Shown here piece after piece: positions 1 to 9,209 of a stretch of DNA of 64,000 nucleotides; within the stretch, counting starts at the first letter, position 1; every line of letters begins with the position of its first letter. Position numbers and translations under genes: made by a program. The stretch is from Martelella endophytica. GTDB lineage: Bacteria; Pseudomonadota; Alphaproteobacteria; Rhizobiales; Rhizobiaceae. The DNA lies in the NCBI RefSeq assembly GCF_000960975.1, contig NZ_CP010803.1, positions 3,503,818 to 3,567,817 on the forward strand, in the 5' to 3' direction. The notes below the pieces were generated by a model that worked only from the letters and a program-made list of their open reading frames with translations, made no database searches and had not been told where the DNA came from.

Positions 1-2
1 CC

Positions 3-200
3 CGCCATGACCGGGAGATGCTGCGGATCGAGCGCGAGCGGGTGAGTGGCATCGAAGAACGCCGGCGGCTTTCCGCATCGCTCTCGCCGGAGGAGAAGCA
101 GCGCCGCCGGGCAAAGGTGGAGCAGGTCCGGGCGATGATGGCGAAGGCGGCAGCCGCGCGGGCAATGCCAACCACAGGAGGCCACGATGACCGGCACTGA
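3..200 (+). CDS. C-terminal end of an unrecognised protein (5' end outside window)
   Basis: The reading frame is open from the first bases of the window, so only the C-terminal 65 or so residues are visible. They are very rich in Arg, Glu, Lys and Ala and are probably helical (for example the stretch SPEEKQRRRAKVEQ). The stop overlaps the start of the next gene by 14 bases, so the two are probably co-transcribed and translationally coupled. A downstream ATG at 18 could start a 60-residue protein, but nothing favours it. I do not recognise a family. The neighbour suggests a replication or prophage-type operon. Confidence 0.4.
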   Translation, partial: RHDREMLRIERERVSGIEERRRLSASLSPEEKQRRRAKVEQVRAMMAKAAAARAMPTTGGHDDRH

Positions 201-930
201 CAGCGAAGACCGCAGGACACTCAGAAAGAGCTTCCTGAAGTTCTACCGGCAATGGCCGACCTTCGGCGATGACAGCGACGAGCGGGCCTTTGCCGAATGG
301 CAGGGACTGACGGCAGAAGACCGGGAGAGGGCATCGACCCTGCTTCCGGCCTTCCTCACCCTTGCCGCGATGAAGGGCAGGGCGGTGAAGTTTGCTGCCA
401 GCACCTATCTCCGGGACAGACGCTGGCAGGATGTGCCTGAAGGCATGGAAGCCCCGGCAACCGGCCCTGCCATGGCCGCGACCTTCGGCAAGGCGTGGAT
501 GGCCGAGCGCTTCATCCGGCTTTCAGAGCCCTGCACACCGCTGCCACCGCTCACCCGGTTCCAGGAGCATGAGATCGCAGCAGGCAGAACCGACCGCAGC
601 GCCCTCCAGCATGAGCGGATGCAGAAGATGGGCTGGCCGTCGGTGAATGCGATGCATGACCAGGCGGTGCGCTATCCGGGCCGGGGTGTCCGGGTCCCGG
701 CAGAAACGGTGCTGCTCGGATCGGACTTCGAGCCGGTGAAGGTTGGAAGCGATCTCTGGCTGGCATGGGAGCAGGAGCACAGGGCCCGCGGTTATCCGTG
801 GCTGTCAGATACGGGCAGGGCGGAATGGATCTACTTCCCGCCGCTCGATGACGGCACCCCGGCAACGGCGCTCAACGGCTTCTTCGACAGGTTACAGCGG
901 ATCGGACAAAGCGAGGCGGCAGCACAATGA
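187..930 (+). CDS. hypothetical protein, possibly phage or plasmid replication-associated
   Basis: This gene encodes 247 residues. The N-terminal third has a pattern (FLKFYRQWPTFGDDSDER, later AASTYLRDRRWQDVP) that resembles the C-terminal region of phage and plasmid replication-associated proteins of rhizobia. That is inference from pattern only. No nucleotide-binding or membrane motif is visible. It overlaps the preceding frame by 14 bases and the following NusG-like gene by 4 bases (ATGA), so all three form one operon. Reading frames on the opposite strand are shadows. Confidence 0.6.
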   Translation: MTGTDSEDRRTLRKSFLKFYRQWPTFGDDSDERAFAEWQGLTAEDRERASTLLPAFLTLAAMKGRAVKFAASTYLRDRRWQDVPEGMEAPATGPAMAATFGKAWMAERFIRLSEPCTPLPPLTRFQEHEIAAGRTDRSALQHERMQKMGWPSVNAMHDQAVRYPGRGVRVPAETVLLGSDFEPVKVGSDLWLAWEQEHRARGYPWLSDTGRAEWIYFPPLDDGTPATALNGFFDRLQRIGQSEAAAQ

Positions 931-1595
931 TGGTGGCGGGGACGGTGGCGAAGATGATGACGAGCAGCATGGAAGCGGAGCTCGGTGAACGCAGTCTGCG
1001 CAAGCTGGAACGTGACGATGCGCTCCGGCGGATGCGGTGGGACGAGCAGGGGGCGCTAGCCTCCGATACCGAAAGCGACACGGCCTGCTGGTATGTGGCC
1101 GTTGTTCATCCGGGTCATGAGCAGGAGACGGAGGCAGCCCTTAAGGCGATCGGGGCCGAGGCACTGGTACCGATGCGCCGGGGTAAGAGACGCAAGCGCC
1201 GTGGCAGGCTGCTGCCGCCGCAGGACGAGGTGCTGATGACCGGCTATGTCCTCGTCCGTTTCGTCAGCACTGCGAAGGCGCTGAGAGGGCTGTTGAGGCA
1301 GGAGCATGTGACGGCGATCCTCGGGGGATGGGAGACGCCCTATGCGCTCAAGGCCGATGCCATCGAAGCTCTCCTGCGCAAGGCGGACAATGGCGCTTTC
1401 GATTATGAGCGGCAAAGCGATGTGCAGGTCGTTGCCGGCGACAGGGTGACGGTCGAGGACGGGATATTCGCCGGGCAGGTCGGGACTGTGGTGACGCCCA
1501 ACACCACGGGCAAGGGTGATGTCGTGATCGAGGTCGACCTGTTTGGACGGATGACGCCGATGGTCGTGCCGTTGGCATCGATCAGCAAAGAGTAG
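927..1595 (+). CDS. NusG-family transcription antiterminator paralogue
   Basis: This is a 222-residue specialised NusG-like elongation factor. After about 50 charged residues an NGN domain begins at CWYVAVVHPGHEQETE, with a basic insert (MRRGKRRKRRGR). A C-terminal KOW motif follows near residues 170-200 (AGDRVTVEDGIFAGQVGTVV). NusG paralogues of this kind (RfaH, LoaP and others) bind RNA polymerase and promote read-through of particular operons. The housekeeping nusG normally sits beside secE and rplK, which are absent here, so this is an accessory copy. The start is set by the ATGA overlap with the upstream gene; an internal ATG at 969 is an alternative. A terminator-like hairpin follows about 100 bases downstream. 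Confidence 0.8.
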   Translation: MMVAGTVAKMMTSSMEAELGERSLRKLERDDALRRMRWDEQGALASDTESDTACWYVAVVHPGHEQETEAALKAIGAEALVPMRRGKRRKRRGRLLPPQDEVLMTGYVLVRFVSTAKALRGLLRQEHVTAILGGWETPYALKADAIEALLRKADNGAFDYERQSDVQVVAGDRVTVEDGIFAGQVGTVVTPNTTGKGDVVIEVDLFGRMTPMVVPLASISKE

Positions 1596-1698
1596 TCCAA
1601 TGGCTGGATTGCCGCGGTAGTTTATGAGTTGCTAAATCATCGCGTTCCCGGCGTGCAGAATCAGAGCTTCTGACTGAGTGCCTGGGACGGGTGCAGAG

Positions 1699-1732
1699 GG
1701 GCGGATCGTTTCGGCGGTCCGCCCTTTGATTT
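1699..1732 (+). terminator. rho-independent terminator after the NusG-like gene
   Basis: A perfect 7-bp GC stem (GGGCGGA at 1699-1705, TCCGCCC at 1718-1724) with a 12-base loop is followed by TTTGATTT. It lies about 100 bases after the stop of the NusG-like gene and separates that operon from kdp. Confidence 0.6.
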
Positions 1733-1821
1733 ACCGGGTTCGCCAGCCTTCAGAAAACGGCGGGTCCTTCCCAGCACCCTTGCCCTTGCGGGTATTTGGC
1801 ACCGCGCGGGTTGCCCAGTCT

Positions 1822-1876
1822 GAGGCTAAATTCGAAGCCTAAAGTCGGGGCTAAAGTTTAGGCGAGGCTAAAGATA
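1822..1876 (+). repeat. cluster of four GGCTAAA-type repeats
   Basis: GAGGCTAAA occurs at 1822-1830 and again at 1864-1872. Between them lie AGCCTAAA (1836-1843) and GGGGCTAAAG (1847-1856), the last running into TTTAGG. Centre-to-centre spacing is about 11 to 17 bases, which suits binding of a protein oligomer. No known regulator is recognised. Confidence 0.5.
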
Positions 1877-1925
1877 AGCAGTTTCGCTTCGCGAGAGGAA
1901 CGCATACCGCGAATTTTTCTGTCTG

Positions 1926-1954
1926 TGTTTTTACGCATATTTTACACACCGCCC
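1926..1954 (+). promoter_or_regulatory. candidate KdpE operator and kdp promoter region
   Basis: A T-rich run followed by TTTTACACACCGCCC closely resembles the KdpE site upstream of E. coli kdpFABC, as I remember it (T-rich block then TTTACACCCCGC). It lies about 70 bases before the first small reading frame of the operon. The operon encodes its own KdpD/KdpE pair, so autoregulation is plausible. No clear -10 hexamer can be assigned by eye. Confidence 0.55.
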
Positions 1955-2022
1955 ATGCATTCCTCATGGCATTTTTACGGCGGACTGCACGATCTCCAAG
2001 TGATCAATTTCAGGAGATCCTC

Positions 2023-2106
2023 ATGGCTGATCTGATTTATCTGGCGCTTGCCGCAACCGGCTTCGCAGCGTTCTGCGCCGCCGTCCTGTTTACAGCAAGA
2101 CTGTGA
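2023..2106 (+). CDS. 27-residue membrane peptide at the head of the kdp operon
   Basis: ATG at 2023 follows a good ribosome site (CAGGAGATCC). It opens a 27-codon frame for a peptide that begins MADLIYLALAATGF and ends in a basic ARL: one transmembrane helix with a charged tail. The stop lies 8 bases before the kdpF start. Similar short hydrophobic frames with an acidic N-terminus sit immediately before kdpF in several bacteria and are usually left unannotated; this is from memory. The arrangement suggests a small partner of the KdpFABC complex, which is inference. Confidence 0.6.
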   Translation: MADLIYLALAATGFAAFCAAVLFTARL

Positions 2107-2114
2107 GGGGCGGG

Positions 2115-2201
2115 ATGTTTGACCTTGTGCTTGGCGCCGCGGTCGCCGCGGCCATCTTCGCCTTTCTCACGCTGGCGCTTCTGCGTCCCGGCCGGTTTTG
2201 A
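2115..2201 (+). CDS. kdpF: KdpF, small subunit of the K+-transporting ATPase
   Basis: This gene encodes 28 residues, starting MFDLVLGAAVA and ending LLRPGRF, which matches the conserved LLRPERF-type end of KdpF. It forms a single transmembrane helix that stabilises the KdpABC complex in the inner membrane. It lies between the 27-residue peptide and kdpA, 12 bases before the kdpA start. The kdpA ribosome site (AAGGAGAGG) overlaps its stop codon. Confidence 0.85.
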   Translation: MFDLVLGAAVAAAIFAFLTLALLRPGRF

Positions 2202-2213
2202 AGGAGAGGCTTA

Positions 2214-3890
2214 ATGAGCGACCTTTCCGGATTTCTGCTTTATGGCGTCGTCCTCGTGGCGGCGGCATCGGCGCTGGCCGTCCATATGGCCGCCGTCTAC
2301 GACGGCAGGCGGCACGTCATGTCGCCGGTTCTCGGCTTTGCCGAACGGCGTATCTATCGGTTCGCGGGGGTCAATACCAGCCGGCCGCAGGGCGTCCGTT
2401 CCTACGCGCTTTCGGTGCTCGCGCTGAACTTCGCCGGCTTCCTTCTCCTTTACGCGGTTCTGCGGCTGCAGCCTCTGCTGCCGTTCAACCCGGATGGCAT
2501 CGGGCCGGTTTCGCCGGCGATCGCCTTCAACACCGCCATCAGTTTCGTCACCAACACCAACTGGCAGGCCTATTCCGGCGAAGCGCAGCTTTCCTATTTT
2601 TCGCAGATGGTCGGCCTGACCGTCGAGAACTTCCTGTCCGCCGCGACCGGCATGGCCGTCGCCGTCGCCGTCATCCGCGGTTTTTCGGGCAAGGGGCTTG
2701 GCAATTTCTGGGTCGATGCCACGCGTTCGGTGCTCTATATCCTGCTGCCGCTTTCCCTTCTGCTGGGACTGTTCCTGGCGTTTCAGGGCGTGCCGCAGAC
2801 GCTTTCGGGGGCGGCGCATGTGACCACGCTCGAGGGTGTCGAGCAGGTCATCGCGCGCGGGCCGGCTGCGAGCCAGATCGCGATCAAGCAGCTCGGCACC
2901 AATGGCGGCGGCTTCTTCGGCGTCAATTCGGCGCATCCGTTCGAAAATCCGACGGTGCTCTCCGATCTGGCGCAGACGCTCGCGATCCTGCTGATCCCGG
3001 TCGCCTTCTGTTTCCTGTTCGGCCGCATGGTCTCCGACCGGCGCCAGGGCAGGGCGATCTTCGCGGCCATGGCCGTGATGTTCGTCGCCGGGCTTCTCGT
3101 CATCCATTTTTCGGAGCTCGCCGGCAATCCGCTGATCGGCGCGGGCGCCAATATGGAAGGCAAGGAGATGCGGTTCGGCGCAGCACTCTCCGCGCTGTGG
3201 GCGGAAGCGACGACGGCCGCTTCCAACGGCTCGGTCAACGCCATGCATGACAGCTTTATGCCCCTCTCCGGTCTTGTGATGCTGATCAACATGCAGATCG
3301 GCGAGGTGATCTTCGGCGGTGTCGGCGCCGGGCTTTACGGCATGTTGCTTTATGTCGTGCTCACCGTGTTTCTGGCCGGCCTGATGGTCGGGCGCACGCC
3401 GGAATATCTCGGCCGCAAGATCGAGGCGAAGGAAGTGACGCTTGCCGTCATCGCCTTCCTGTCGATGCCAATCGGCATCCTCGCGGGCGGCGCGCTCACC
3501 GCCGTCGTGCCGGCCGCGCTTGCCTCGGTGCAGGATGGCGGGCCGCACGGGCTTTCGGAGATCCTCTACGCCTACTCCTCCGCTGTCGGCAACAATGGAT
3601 CCGCCTTCGCGGGCTTTGGTGCCGCAACCACCTGGCAGACGACGGCGCTCGGCGTGCTGATGCTGTTCGGCCGTTATGCAATCATCGTGCCGATGCTAGC
3701 GATCGCCGGGTCGCTGAGCGCGAAGCGGGCAAGTCCGGCATCGACCGGAAGCTTTCCGACCCATGGTCCGCTGTTTGTCGCGCTGCTGGTGATCACCGTC
3801 GTCGTTCTCGGCGCGCTGACCTTCTTCCCTGTGCTCGCGCTGGGGCCGATCGCCGAGCAGACGGCGCTTCATGCCGGCCAGACTTTTTGA
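2214..3890 (+). CDS. kdpA: KdpA, K+-binding channel-like subunit of the Kdp P-type ATPase
   Basis: KdpA binds and selects K+ in the inner membrane and delivers it to KdpB. At 558 residues it has the usual family length. It has about ten hydrophobic helices and the family's selectivity-filter loops: [11 protein letters not shown] near residue 110, [16 protein letters not shown] near 228, and [16 protein letters not shown] near 460. The start is fixed by the strong AAGGAGAGG site 5 bases upstream. kdpB follows after 27 bases. Long open frames on the minus strand here are GC-driven shadows. Confidence 0.97.
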   Translation: MSDLSGFLLYGVVLVAAASALAVHMAAVYDGRRHVMSPVLGFAERRIYRFAGVNTSRPQGVRSYALSVLALNFAGFLLLYAVLRLQPLLPFNPDGIGPVSPAIAFNTAISFVTNTNWQAYSGEAQLSYFSQMVGLTVENFLSAATGMAVAVAVIRGFSGKGLGNFWVDATRSVLYILLPLSLLLGLFLAFQGVPQTLSGAAHVTTLEGVEQVIARGPAASQIAIKQLGTNGGGFFGVNSAHPFENPTVLSDLAQTLAILLIPVAFCFLFGRMVSDRRQGRAIFAAMAVMFVAGLLVIHFSELAGNPLIGAGANMEGKEMRFGAALSALWAEATTAASNGSVNAMHDSFMPLSGLVMLINMQIGEVIFGGVGAGLYGMLLYVVLTVFLAGLMVGRTPEYLGRKIEAKEVTLAVIAFLSMPIGILAGGALTAVVPAALASVQDGGPHGLSEILYAYSSAVGNNGSAFAGFGAATTWQTTALGVLMLFGRYAIIVPMLAIAGSLSAKRASPASTGSFPTHGPLFVALLVITVVVLGALTFFPVLALGPIAEQTALHAGQTF

Positions 3891-3917
3891 AACCATCTTC
3901 CCTCAAGGACATGACCG

Positions 3918-5942
3918 ATGTCTCACGCTGAAGCGGCTCAAAAGGGCCTTTACGGACAGGCGCTGAAGGCGGCCTTCCTCAAACTTTCCCCGCGCGCGCT
4001 CGCCGGCAACGCCGTGATCTTCGTCACCGCGCTGGTGGCGCTGATGACCACGGCTCTCGCGCTGCGCGATCTTGCCGCCGGCGCCGCGGATGCCGGCATC
4101 AGCCTGCAGATCGCGCTCTGGCTCTGGATCTGCGTGCTGTTTGCCAATTTTGCCGAGGCGCTCGCCGAGGGGCGCGGCAAGGCCCGGGCCGACAGCCTGC
4201 GCGCGACCAAGGCGGAAACCATGGTCCGCCTGATGTCCGCGCCAGATGACTTAAGCCCGCGCACCGTGCCGTCGGGCACGCTGAAGGCCAGCCAGTTGGT
4301 GCTGGTGGAGGCGGGCGACATCATTCCGACGGATGCGGAAGTCATCCGCGGCACGGCCTCCGTCGACGAAAGCGCGATCACCGGCGAGAGCGCGCCGGTC
4401 ATCCGCGAATCCGGCGGCGATCGCTCGAGCGTGACCGGCGGCACAAGGATCGTCTCCGACAGCCTCGTCATCCGCATCGTCGCCGAACCCGGCAGGAGCT
4501 TCCTCGACCGCATGATCGCCATGGTCGAAGGCGCCGAGCGCCAGAAGACGCCGAACGAGATCGCCCTCAACATCCTGCTTGCCGGCCTGACGCTGATCTT
4601 CCTGATCGTCGTCGTCACGCTGGAGCCGTTCGCGCGCTATTTCGGACTGGTGATCCCCGTGATCACGCTCGCGGCACTGTTCGTGACGCTGATCCCGACC
4701 ACGATCGGCGGTCTTTTGTCGGCGATCGGTATCGCCGGCATGGACCGGCTGGTGCGCGCCAATGTGATCGCCAAATCCGGCCGCGCCGTCGAAGCCGCCG
4801 GTGATGTCGATACGCTGCTTCTCGACAAGACCGGCACGATCACCTTCGGAAACCGCATGGCCGATGCCTTGATCCCGGCAGCGGGCGTCAGCTCACGCGA
4901 ACTGGCGGAATCAGCCTTCCTGGCTTCGCTCGCGGACGAGACGCCGGAAGGTAAGTCGATCGTGATCCTTGCCGCAAGGCAGGCGTCCGATCTTGACAGG
5001 AGGGCAGGGGACGGCGGCACGCCGGTTGCGTTCTCGGCCAGCACCAGGCTTTCCGGTCTTGATCTCGATGGAAGGCGTCTGCGCAAGGGGGCGGTTGACG
5101 CCATGGAGAGGTTCACCGGCGCTTCCGTCGATCCGGCCCTCCGGGCGGCGATCGAGGAGATCGCACGTTCGGGCGGCACGCCGCTGCTAGTGGCGGAAGG
5201 CAGCCGCATTCTCGGCGCGGTGCACCTGAAGGACATCATCAAGCCCGGCGTGCGCGAGCGCTTTGCCGAATTGCGCGCGATCGGCATCCGCACGGTGATG
5301 ATCACCGGCGACAACCCGCTGACGGCGGCCGCAATTGCGGCGGAAGCCGGCGTCGACGATTTCCTGGCCGAGGCGACGCCGGAAATGAAGCTCGACTTCA
5401 TCCGCCAGCAACAGGCCGGCGGCCGGCTGGTCGCGATGTGCGGTGACGGCTCGAATGACGCGCCGGCGCTCGCCCAGGCCGATGTCGGCGTCGCGATGAA
5501 TTCCGGAACGCTTGCTGCCAAGGAGGCGGCGAACCTGATCGATCTCGACAGCGACCCGACCAAGCTTATCGAGGTGGTGATGGTCGGTAAGCAGTTGCTG
5601 ATCTCGCGCGGCGCTCTCACGACGTTCTCGATCGCCAACGACGTCGCGAAGTATTTCGCGATTCTTCCGGCGATCTTCATGGCTGCGTTTCCGGGCCTCG
5701 CGATCCTCAACGTGATGAGGCTTTCGACGCCCCAGAGCGCGATCCTTTCGGCGGTGATCTTCAATGCACTGGTCATCGTCGCGCTCATTCCGCTGGCGCT
5801 TCGCGGCGTGCGCTACCAGCCGGCGAGCGCCGCCGCATTGCTTCGACGCAACCTCACGATCTACGGGCTTGGCGGCCTCGTCGTCCCATTCGTCGGCATC
5901 AAGCTGATCGATCTCGCCGTCACCGCCATCGGCCTCGCATAA
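3918..5942 (+). CDS. kdpB: KdpB, catalytic P-type ATPase subunit
   Basis: This 674-residue ATPase drives K+ import through KdpA. The phosphorylation motif DKTGTIT has its aspartate at residue 303, close to Asp307 of E. coli. Other landmarks are TGES in the actuator domain (ITGESAPV), MITGDNPLT in the nucleotide domain and the hinge motif [16 protein letters not shown]. Hydrophobic helices lie at both ends and around residues 215-265. A ribosome site (AAGGAC) precedes the start, and kdpC begins 8 bases after the stop. Confidence 0.97.
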   Translation: MSHAEAAQKGLYGQALKAAFLKLSPRALAGNAVIFVTALVALMTTALALRDLAAGAADAGISLQIALWLWICVLFANFAEALAEGRGKARADSLRATKAETMVRLMSAPDDLSPRTVPSGTLKASQLVLVEAGDIIPTDAEVIRGTASVDESAITGESAPVIRESGGDRSSVTGGTRIVSDSLVIRIVAEPGRSFLDRMIAMVEGAERQKTPNEIALNILLAGLTLIFLIVVVTLEPFARYFGLVIPVITLAALFVTLIPTTIGGLLSAIGIAGMDRLVRANVIAKSGRAVEAAGDVDTLLLDKTGTITFGNRMADALIPAAGVSSRELAESAFLASLADETPEGKSIVILAARQASDLDRRAGDGGTPVAFSASTRLSGLDLDGRRLRKGAVDAMERFTGASVDPALRAAIEEIARSGGTPLLVAEGSRILGAVHLKDIIKPGVRERFAELRAIGIRTVMITGDNPLTAAAIAAEAGVDDFLAEATPEMKLDFIRQQQAGGRLVAMCGDGSNDAPALAQADVGVAMNSGTLAAKEAANLIDLDSDPTKLIEVVMVGKQLLISRGALTTFSIANDVAKYFAILPAIFMAAFPGLAILNVMRLSTPQSAILSAVIFNALVIVALIPLALRGVRYQPASAAALLRRNLTIYGLGGLVVPFVGIKLIDLAVTAIGLA

Positions 5943-5950
5943 GGAGAACC

Positions 5951-6532
5951 ATGATGCTCGACCTCATCAGGCCCGCCATCGGCCTCACCATTGTCATGAC
6001 CGTGCTCACCGGCATGGCCTACCCGCTGGCGATGACGGGGATCGCCCAGACGCTGTTTCCCGCAAGGGCGGAGGGAAGTCTCGCCATCCGTGACGGAAAG
6101 GCCATCGGCTCGGCCCTGATCGGACAGGAATTCAGCGAGGCCCGGTACCTGCATCCGCGCCCCTCGGCTGTCGGATACGATGCGGCGGCGGCGGGCGCTT
6201 CCAATCTTGGCCCGACCTCCGCCGAACTGATTTCTGCTGTCAACGAACGACGCCGTGTGTGGGAGACGGAAAACGGCGGAGCCGCCCCCGTCGACGCCGT
6301 CACGACCTCGGCTTCCGGTCTCGATCCCGACATTTCCATCGACAACGCACTCGGGCAGGTGGAACGCATCGCCGCCGCGCGCGACATTTCGGCGCTCGAT
6401 GTCGAGCGGCTTCTGGCGGAGGCGGTCGAACGTCCTTTCCTCGGCCTCTACGGCACGGTCCGGGTCAACGTTCTGGCGGTCAACCTGGCGCTTGACAAGG
6501 CTTATCCCGTGGCGCCAGTTCAGGCGAAATGA
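5951..6532 (+). CDS. kdpC: KdpC, accessory subunit of the K+-transporting ATPase
   Basis: This gene encodes 193 residues: one N-terminal transmembrane helix (IGLTIVMTVLTGMAYPLAMTG) followed by a soluble domain on the outer face. Typical KdpC motifs are visible: GSALIGQEFSEARYLHPRPSA and, near the C-terminus, the run from GLYG to NVLAVNLALD. KdpC raises the affinity of the complex for ATP. AAGGAGA lies directly before the start. kdpD begins 10 bases after the stop. Confidence 0.95.
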   Translation: MMLDLIRPAIGLTIVMTVLTGMAYPLAMTGIAQTLFPARAEGSLAIRDGKAIGSALIGQEFSEARYLHPRPSAVGYDAAAAGASNLGPTSAELISAVNERRRVWETENGGAAPVDAVTTSASGLDPDISIDNALGQVERIAAARDISALDVERLLAEAVERPFLGLYGTVRVNVLAVNLALDKAYPVAPVQAK

Positions 6533-6542
6533 GGATGCATGC

Positions 6543-9209
6543 ATGCCCGAACAGACGCGGCCGGACCCCGAAGCGCTTCTGCCGGCCGCCAAACGCGAGG
6601 GACGGGGGCGGCTGAAGATTTTTCTCGGCGCAGCACCGGGCGTGGGCAAGACCTATGCGATGCTCGATGCGGCCGCGAGGCTGGCGCGATCGGGCACCCA
6701 TGTGCTGGTCGGCCTCGTCGAGACCCACGGCCGGGCGGAGACCGAGGCCATGCTCCACGACCTCACCGTCCTGCCGCGCCGGCCGTTCTTTCACAATGGC
6801 CGTATCCTGCACGAGCTGGACGTAGACGCCCTGATCGCGGCCCGCCCGGATCTCGCGCTGATCGATGAGCTGGCCCATTCCAACCTCTCCGACAGCCGGC
6901 ACCAGAAACGCTGGCAGGATGTCGAGGACGTGCTGGCGGCCGGCATCGACGTCTTCACCACGCTCAATGTCCAGCATGTCGAGACGCTGAACGACATGGT
7001 GGCACGGATCACCGGCGTTCGGGTGCGAGAGACCGTGCCTAACCGGATCCTCGCCGAGGCGGACGAGATCGAGCTGATCGACCTGCCGCCGGACGAACTA
7101 ATTGAACGCCTGCGCGCCGGCAAGGTCTATGTCGAGGACCAGGCGGCGAGGGCGGTCGCGAACTTCTTCGCCAAGGGCAATCTCACGGCGCTCAGGGAAC
7201 TGGCGCTGCGCACCGCCGCCGACCGGATCGACCGGCAGCTTCAGGAGCACATGGCCGCCCATGCGATCGCCGGACCATGGCCGACCCAGGAGCGGATCAT
7301 GGTGGTGATGCCGCAGGAGGCGTCCGGCCAGGATGTCATTCGTGCGGGCAAGCGGGCTGCCGACAGGGCAAGGGTCGAATGGCTCGCGCTTGGCATATCG
7401 CGGCTCAGGGAAGGACGCCCGTCTGCCGGCGGCGCCAACACGCTGCGGCTCGCCGAACAGCTCGGCGCCCGCATTTCCCTTCTGGAGGTCGAGGACGACG
7501 GCGCGACCGAGGTGATCGCCCGTGCCGGACGCGAGAACGTGCGGCGCATTCTTATGCCGCGTCCACGCCGGCGGACACTGTTCGCCCGCCTGATGCGGCC
7601 GAGCCTGCACGAGCGTCTCTATGACGGGCTGCTGCGCAAGGCCGGGGATTTCGAACTAACACTGGTGAGCGAGGAGGCCGTGGCATCGCCGGCCAAAGCC
7701 GAGCCGGTTCGGGTTTCCGAACCTTTTTCGCTGCGGCAAATCGCGATCGTTACCGGGGCCTTGGGCGTTACGACCGGCATCGCCGCGCTGCTCCGGCCGG
7801 TGTTCCCGATCACCAGCCTTTCGCTCCTGTTCATGACCGTCGTGGTGGCGGTCGCCGCAAGGATGGGACGGAAGCCAGCGCTGGTTGCGGCGGGCCTGAG
7901 TTTTCTCTGTTTCAATTTCTTCTTCACCGAGCCTCTCTACACCCTGCGCATATGGGACCAGACCCAGTTCCTTACCCTGGTGCTGCTGGTAATTTCGTCG
8001 ATGCTGACCGGAAACCTGGCGGCGCGGCTGCGCGAACGCGTGATAGCGCAGAAGGCGGCCGCCGAGCGGACGGCCAAGCTTTACGAATTTTCCCGCAGGG
8101 CTGCCGCCGCGGCATCCTTCGGCGATGTCGTCTGGGCGGCCGTCAGCCATGTCTCCGCCGTTCTGGGCGGTCATGCGGTGCTTCTGGCACCCGTCGGCAA
8201 TGGCAGGCTCGATATCGTCGGTTCGTCGCCGGCCGAGGATCACCTACCGGCGCGCGAGATGACGGCAGCCCGCTACAGTTTCGAGCACGGCGAACCCACC
8301 GGGCGCGGCTCGAGCACGCTGCCGGCCGTCGACTGGCTGTTCCTGCCGCTCGTCGCCTCCGACAGGTGTATCGGCGTTCTCGGCGTGCGCAGCGAGGACG
8401 GCAACGCCGCGCTCGCCGGTGAACGCGGGCTTGCCGAAGCGCTTGCGGATCAGGTCGCGCTGGCGCTGGAACGCATCCGGCTTTCGGAGGACCTCGCCCA
8501 GACACGCGTCAGCTCGGAGGCCGAGCGCCTGCGTACGGCGCTGCTGTCCTCGGTTAGCCACGATCTGCGCACGCCGCTGGTATCCATCCTCGGCGCGGCC
8601 GAAAGTCTGGAGAACCCGGGCCTCACTGATCACGCACGCGGCATCCTCACCGAAACCATCCGCGACGAGGGCGAGCGGCTCGACCGCTATATCCAAAACC
8701 TGCTCGACATGACCCGGCTCGGGCACGGCGCGCTGAAGTTGAGGACGAGCGCGACCGATCTCAGGGAACTGGCGGGGGCTGCGCGGCGGCGCCTCGGTGG
8801 CCCGCTCAGGGACCATCCGCTCGAGATCGGCATTGCCGAGGATCTGCCGGCGGCGGATATCGATCCGCTGCTGATCGAACAGGTGCTGATCAACATCCTC
8901 GACAATGCCGCCAAATATTCGGGCATCGGTTCGGCGATCTATCTCGGGGCGGATCTTACCGGGAACGCCATCACCGTCTGGATCGAGGATGACGGACCCG
9001 GTTTTCCTCCGGAAGCGATGCATCATGTCTTCGATATGTTCTGGCGGGCGGAGCAGGGGGACGGGATGCCAATGGGTGCCGGCCTTGGCCTCGCCATTTG
9101 CCGTGGTATCGTCGAGGCGCATGGCGGAACGATTTCGGCGGGCGCGGCGCATGCGCGTGGCCGCGGCGCCCGCATAGAATTCACCGTTCCGCTGGCCGGG
9201 AGGTCCTGA
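6543..9209 (+). CDS. kdpD: KdpD, K+/turgor-responsive sensor histidine kinase
   Basis: This 888-residue sensor activates KdpE at low K+. In order it has the cytoplasmic KdpD domain with Walker A GAAPGVGKT at residues 29-37, a universal-stress-like domain, four closely spaced membrane helices at about residues 400-490, a GAF-like region, and the kinase core. The phosphorylated histidine is in SVSHDLRTP at residue 673, the same number as in E. coli. N and G boxes follow (NILDNAAKYS, EDDGPGFPPEA, GAGLGLAICRG). The open frame extends 288 bases upstream into kdpC, but ATG at 6543 matches the family start. It overlaps kdpE by one base (TGATG). Confidence 0.95.
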   Translation: MPEQTRPDPEALLPAAKREGRGRLKIFLGAAPGVGKTYAMLDAAARLARSGTHVLVGLVETHGRAETEAMLHDLTVLPRRPFFHNGRILHELDVDALIAARPDLALIDELAHSNLSDSRHQKRWQDVEDVLAAGIDVFTTLNVQHVETLNDMVARITGVRVRETVPNRILAEADEIELIDLPPDELIERLRAGKVYVEDQAARAVANFFAKGNLTALRELALRTAADRIDRQLQEHMAAHAIAGPWPTQERIMVVMPQEASGQDVIRAGKRAADRARVEWLALGISRLREGRPSAGGANTLRLAEQLGARISLLEVEDDGATEVIARAGRENVRRILMPRPRRRTLFARLMRPSLHERLYDGLLRKAGDFELTLVSEEAVASPAKAEPVRVSEPFSLRQIAIVTGALGVTTGIAALLRPVFPITSLSLLFMTVVVAVAARMGRKPALVAAGLSFLCFNFFFTEPLYTLRIWDQTQFLTLVLLVISSMLTGNLAARLRERVIAQKAAAERTAKLYEFSRRAAAAASFGDVVWAAVSHVSAVLGGHAVLLAPVGNGRLDIVGSSPAEDHLPAREMTAARYSFEHGEPTGRGSSTLPAVDWLFLPLVASDRCIGVLGVRSEDGNAALAGERGLAEALADQVALALERIRLSEDLAQTRVSSEAERLRTALLSSVSHDLRTPLVSILGAAESLENPGLTDHARGILTETIRDEGERLDRYIQNLLDMTRLGHGALKLRTSATDLRELAGAARRRLGGPLRDHPLEIGIAEDLPAADIDPLLIEQVLINILDNAAKYSGIGSAIYLGADLTGNAITVWIEDDGPGFPPEAMHHVFDMFWRAEQGDGMPMGAGLGLAICRGIVEAHGGTISAGAAHARGRGARIEFTVPLAGRS

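Larger units (their letters stand above)
1596..2022. other. intergenic region before kdp
   Basis: There is no convincing gene here. The region holds the terminator above, a cluster of four GGCTAAA-type repeats at 1822-1876, and an AT-rich stretch at about 1920-1955 that resembles the KdpE operator of enterobacterial kdp promoters. It is therefore the regulatory region of the kdp operon. Confidence 0.7.

Noticed and set aside
2211..3548. 445-codon minus-strand frame opposite kdpA
   Set aside because: Low-complexity His/Arg/Glu/Asp composition typical of antisense frames in GC-rich genes; kdpA on the plus strand is unambiguous.
6255..6542. Upstream extension of the kdpD frame
   Set aside because: It lies inside kdpC, and ATG at 6543 matches the normal KdpD N-terminus 11 bases before the Walker-containing domain begins to resemble the family.
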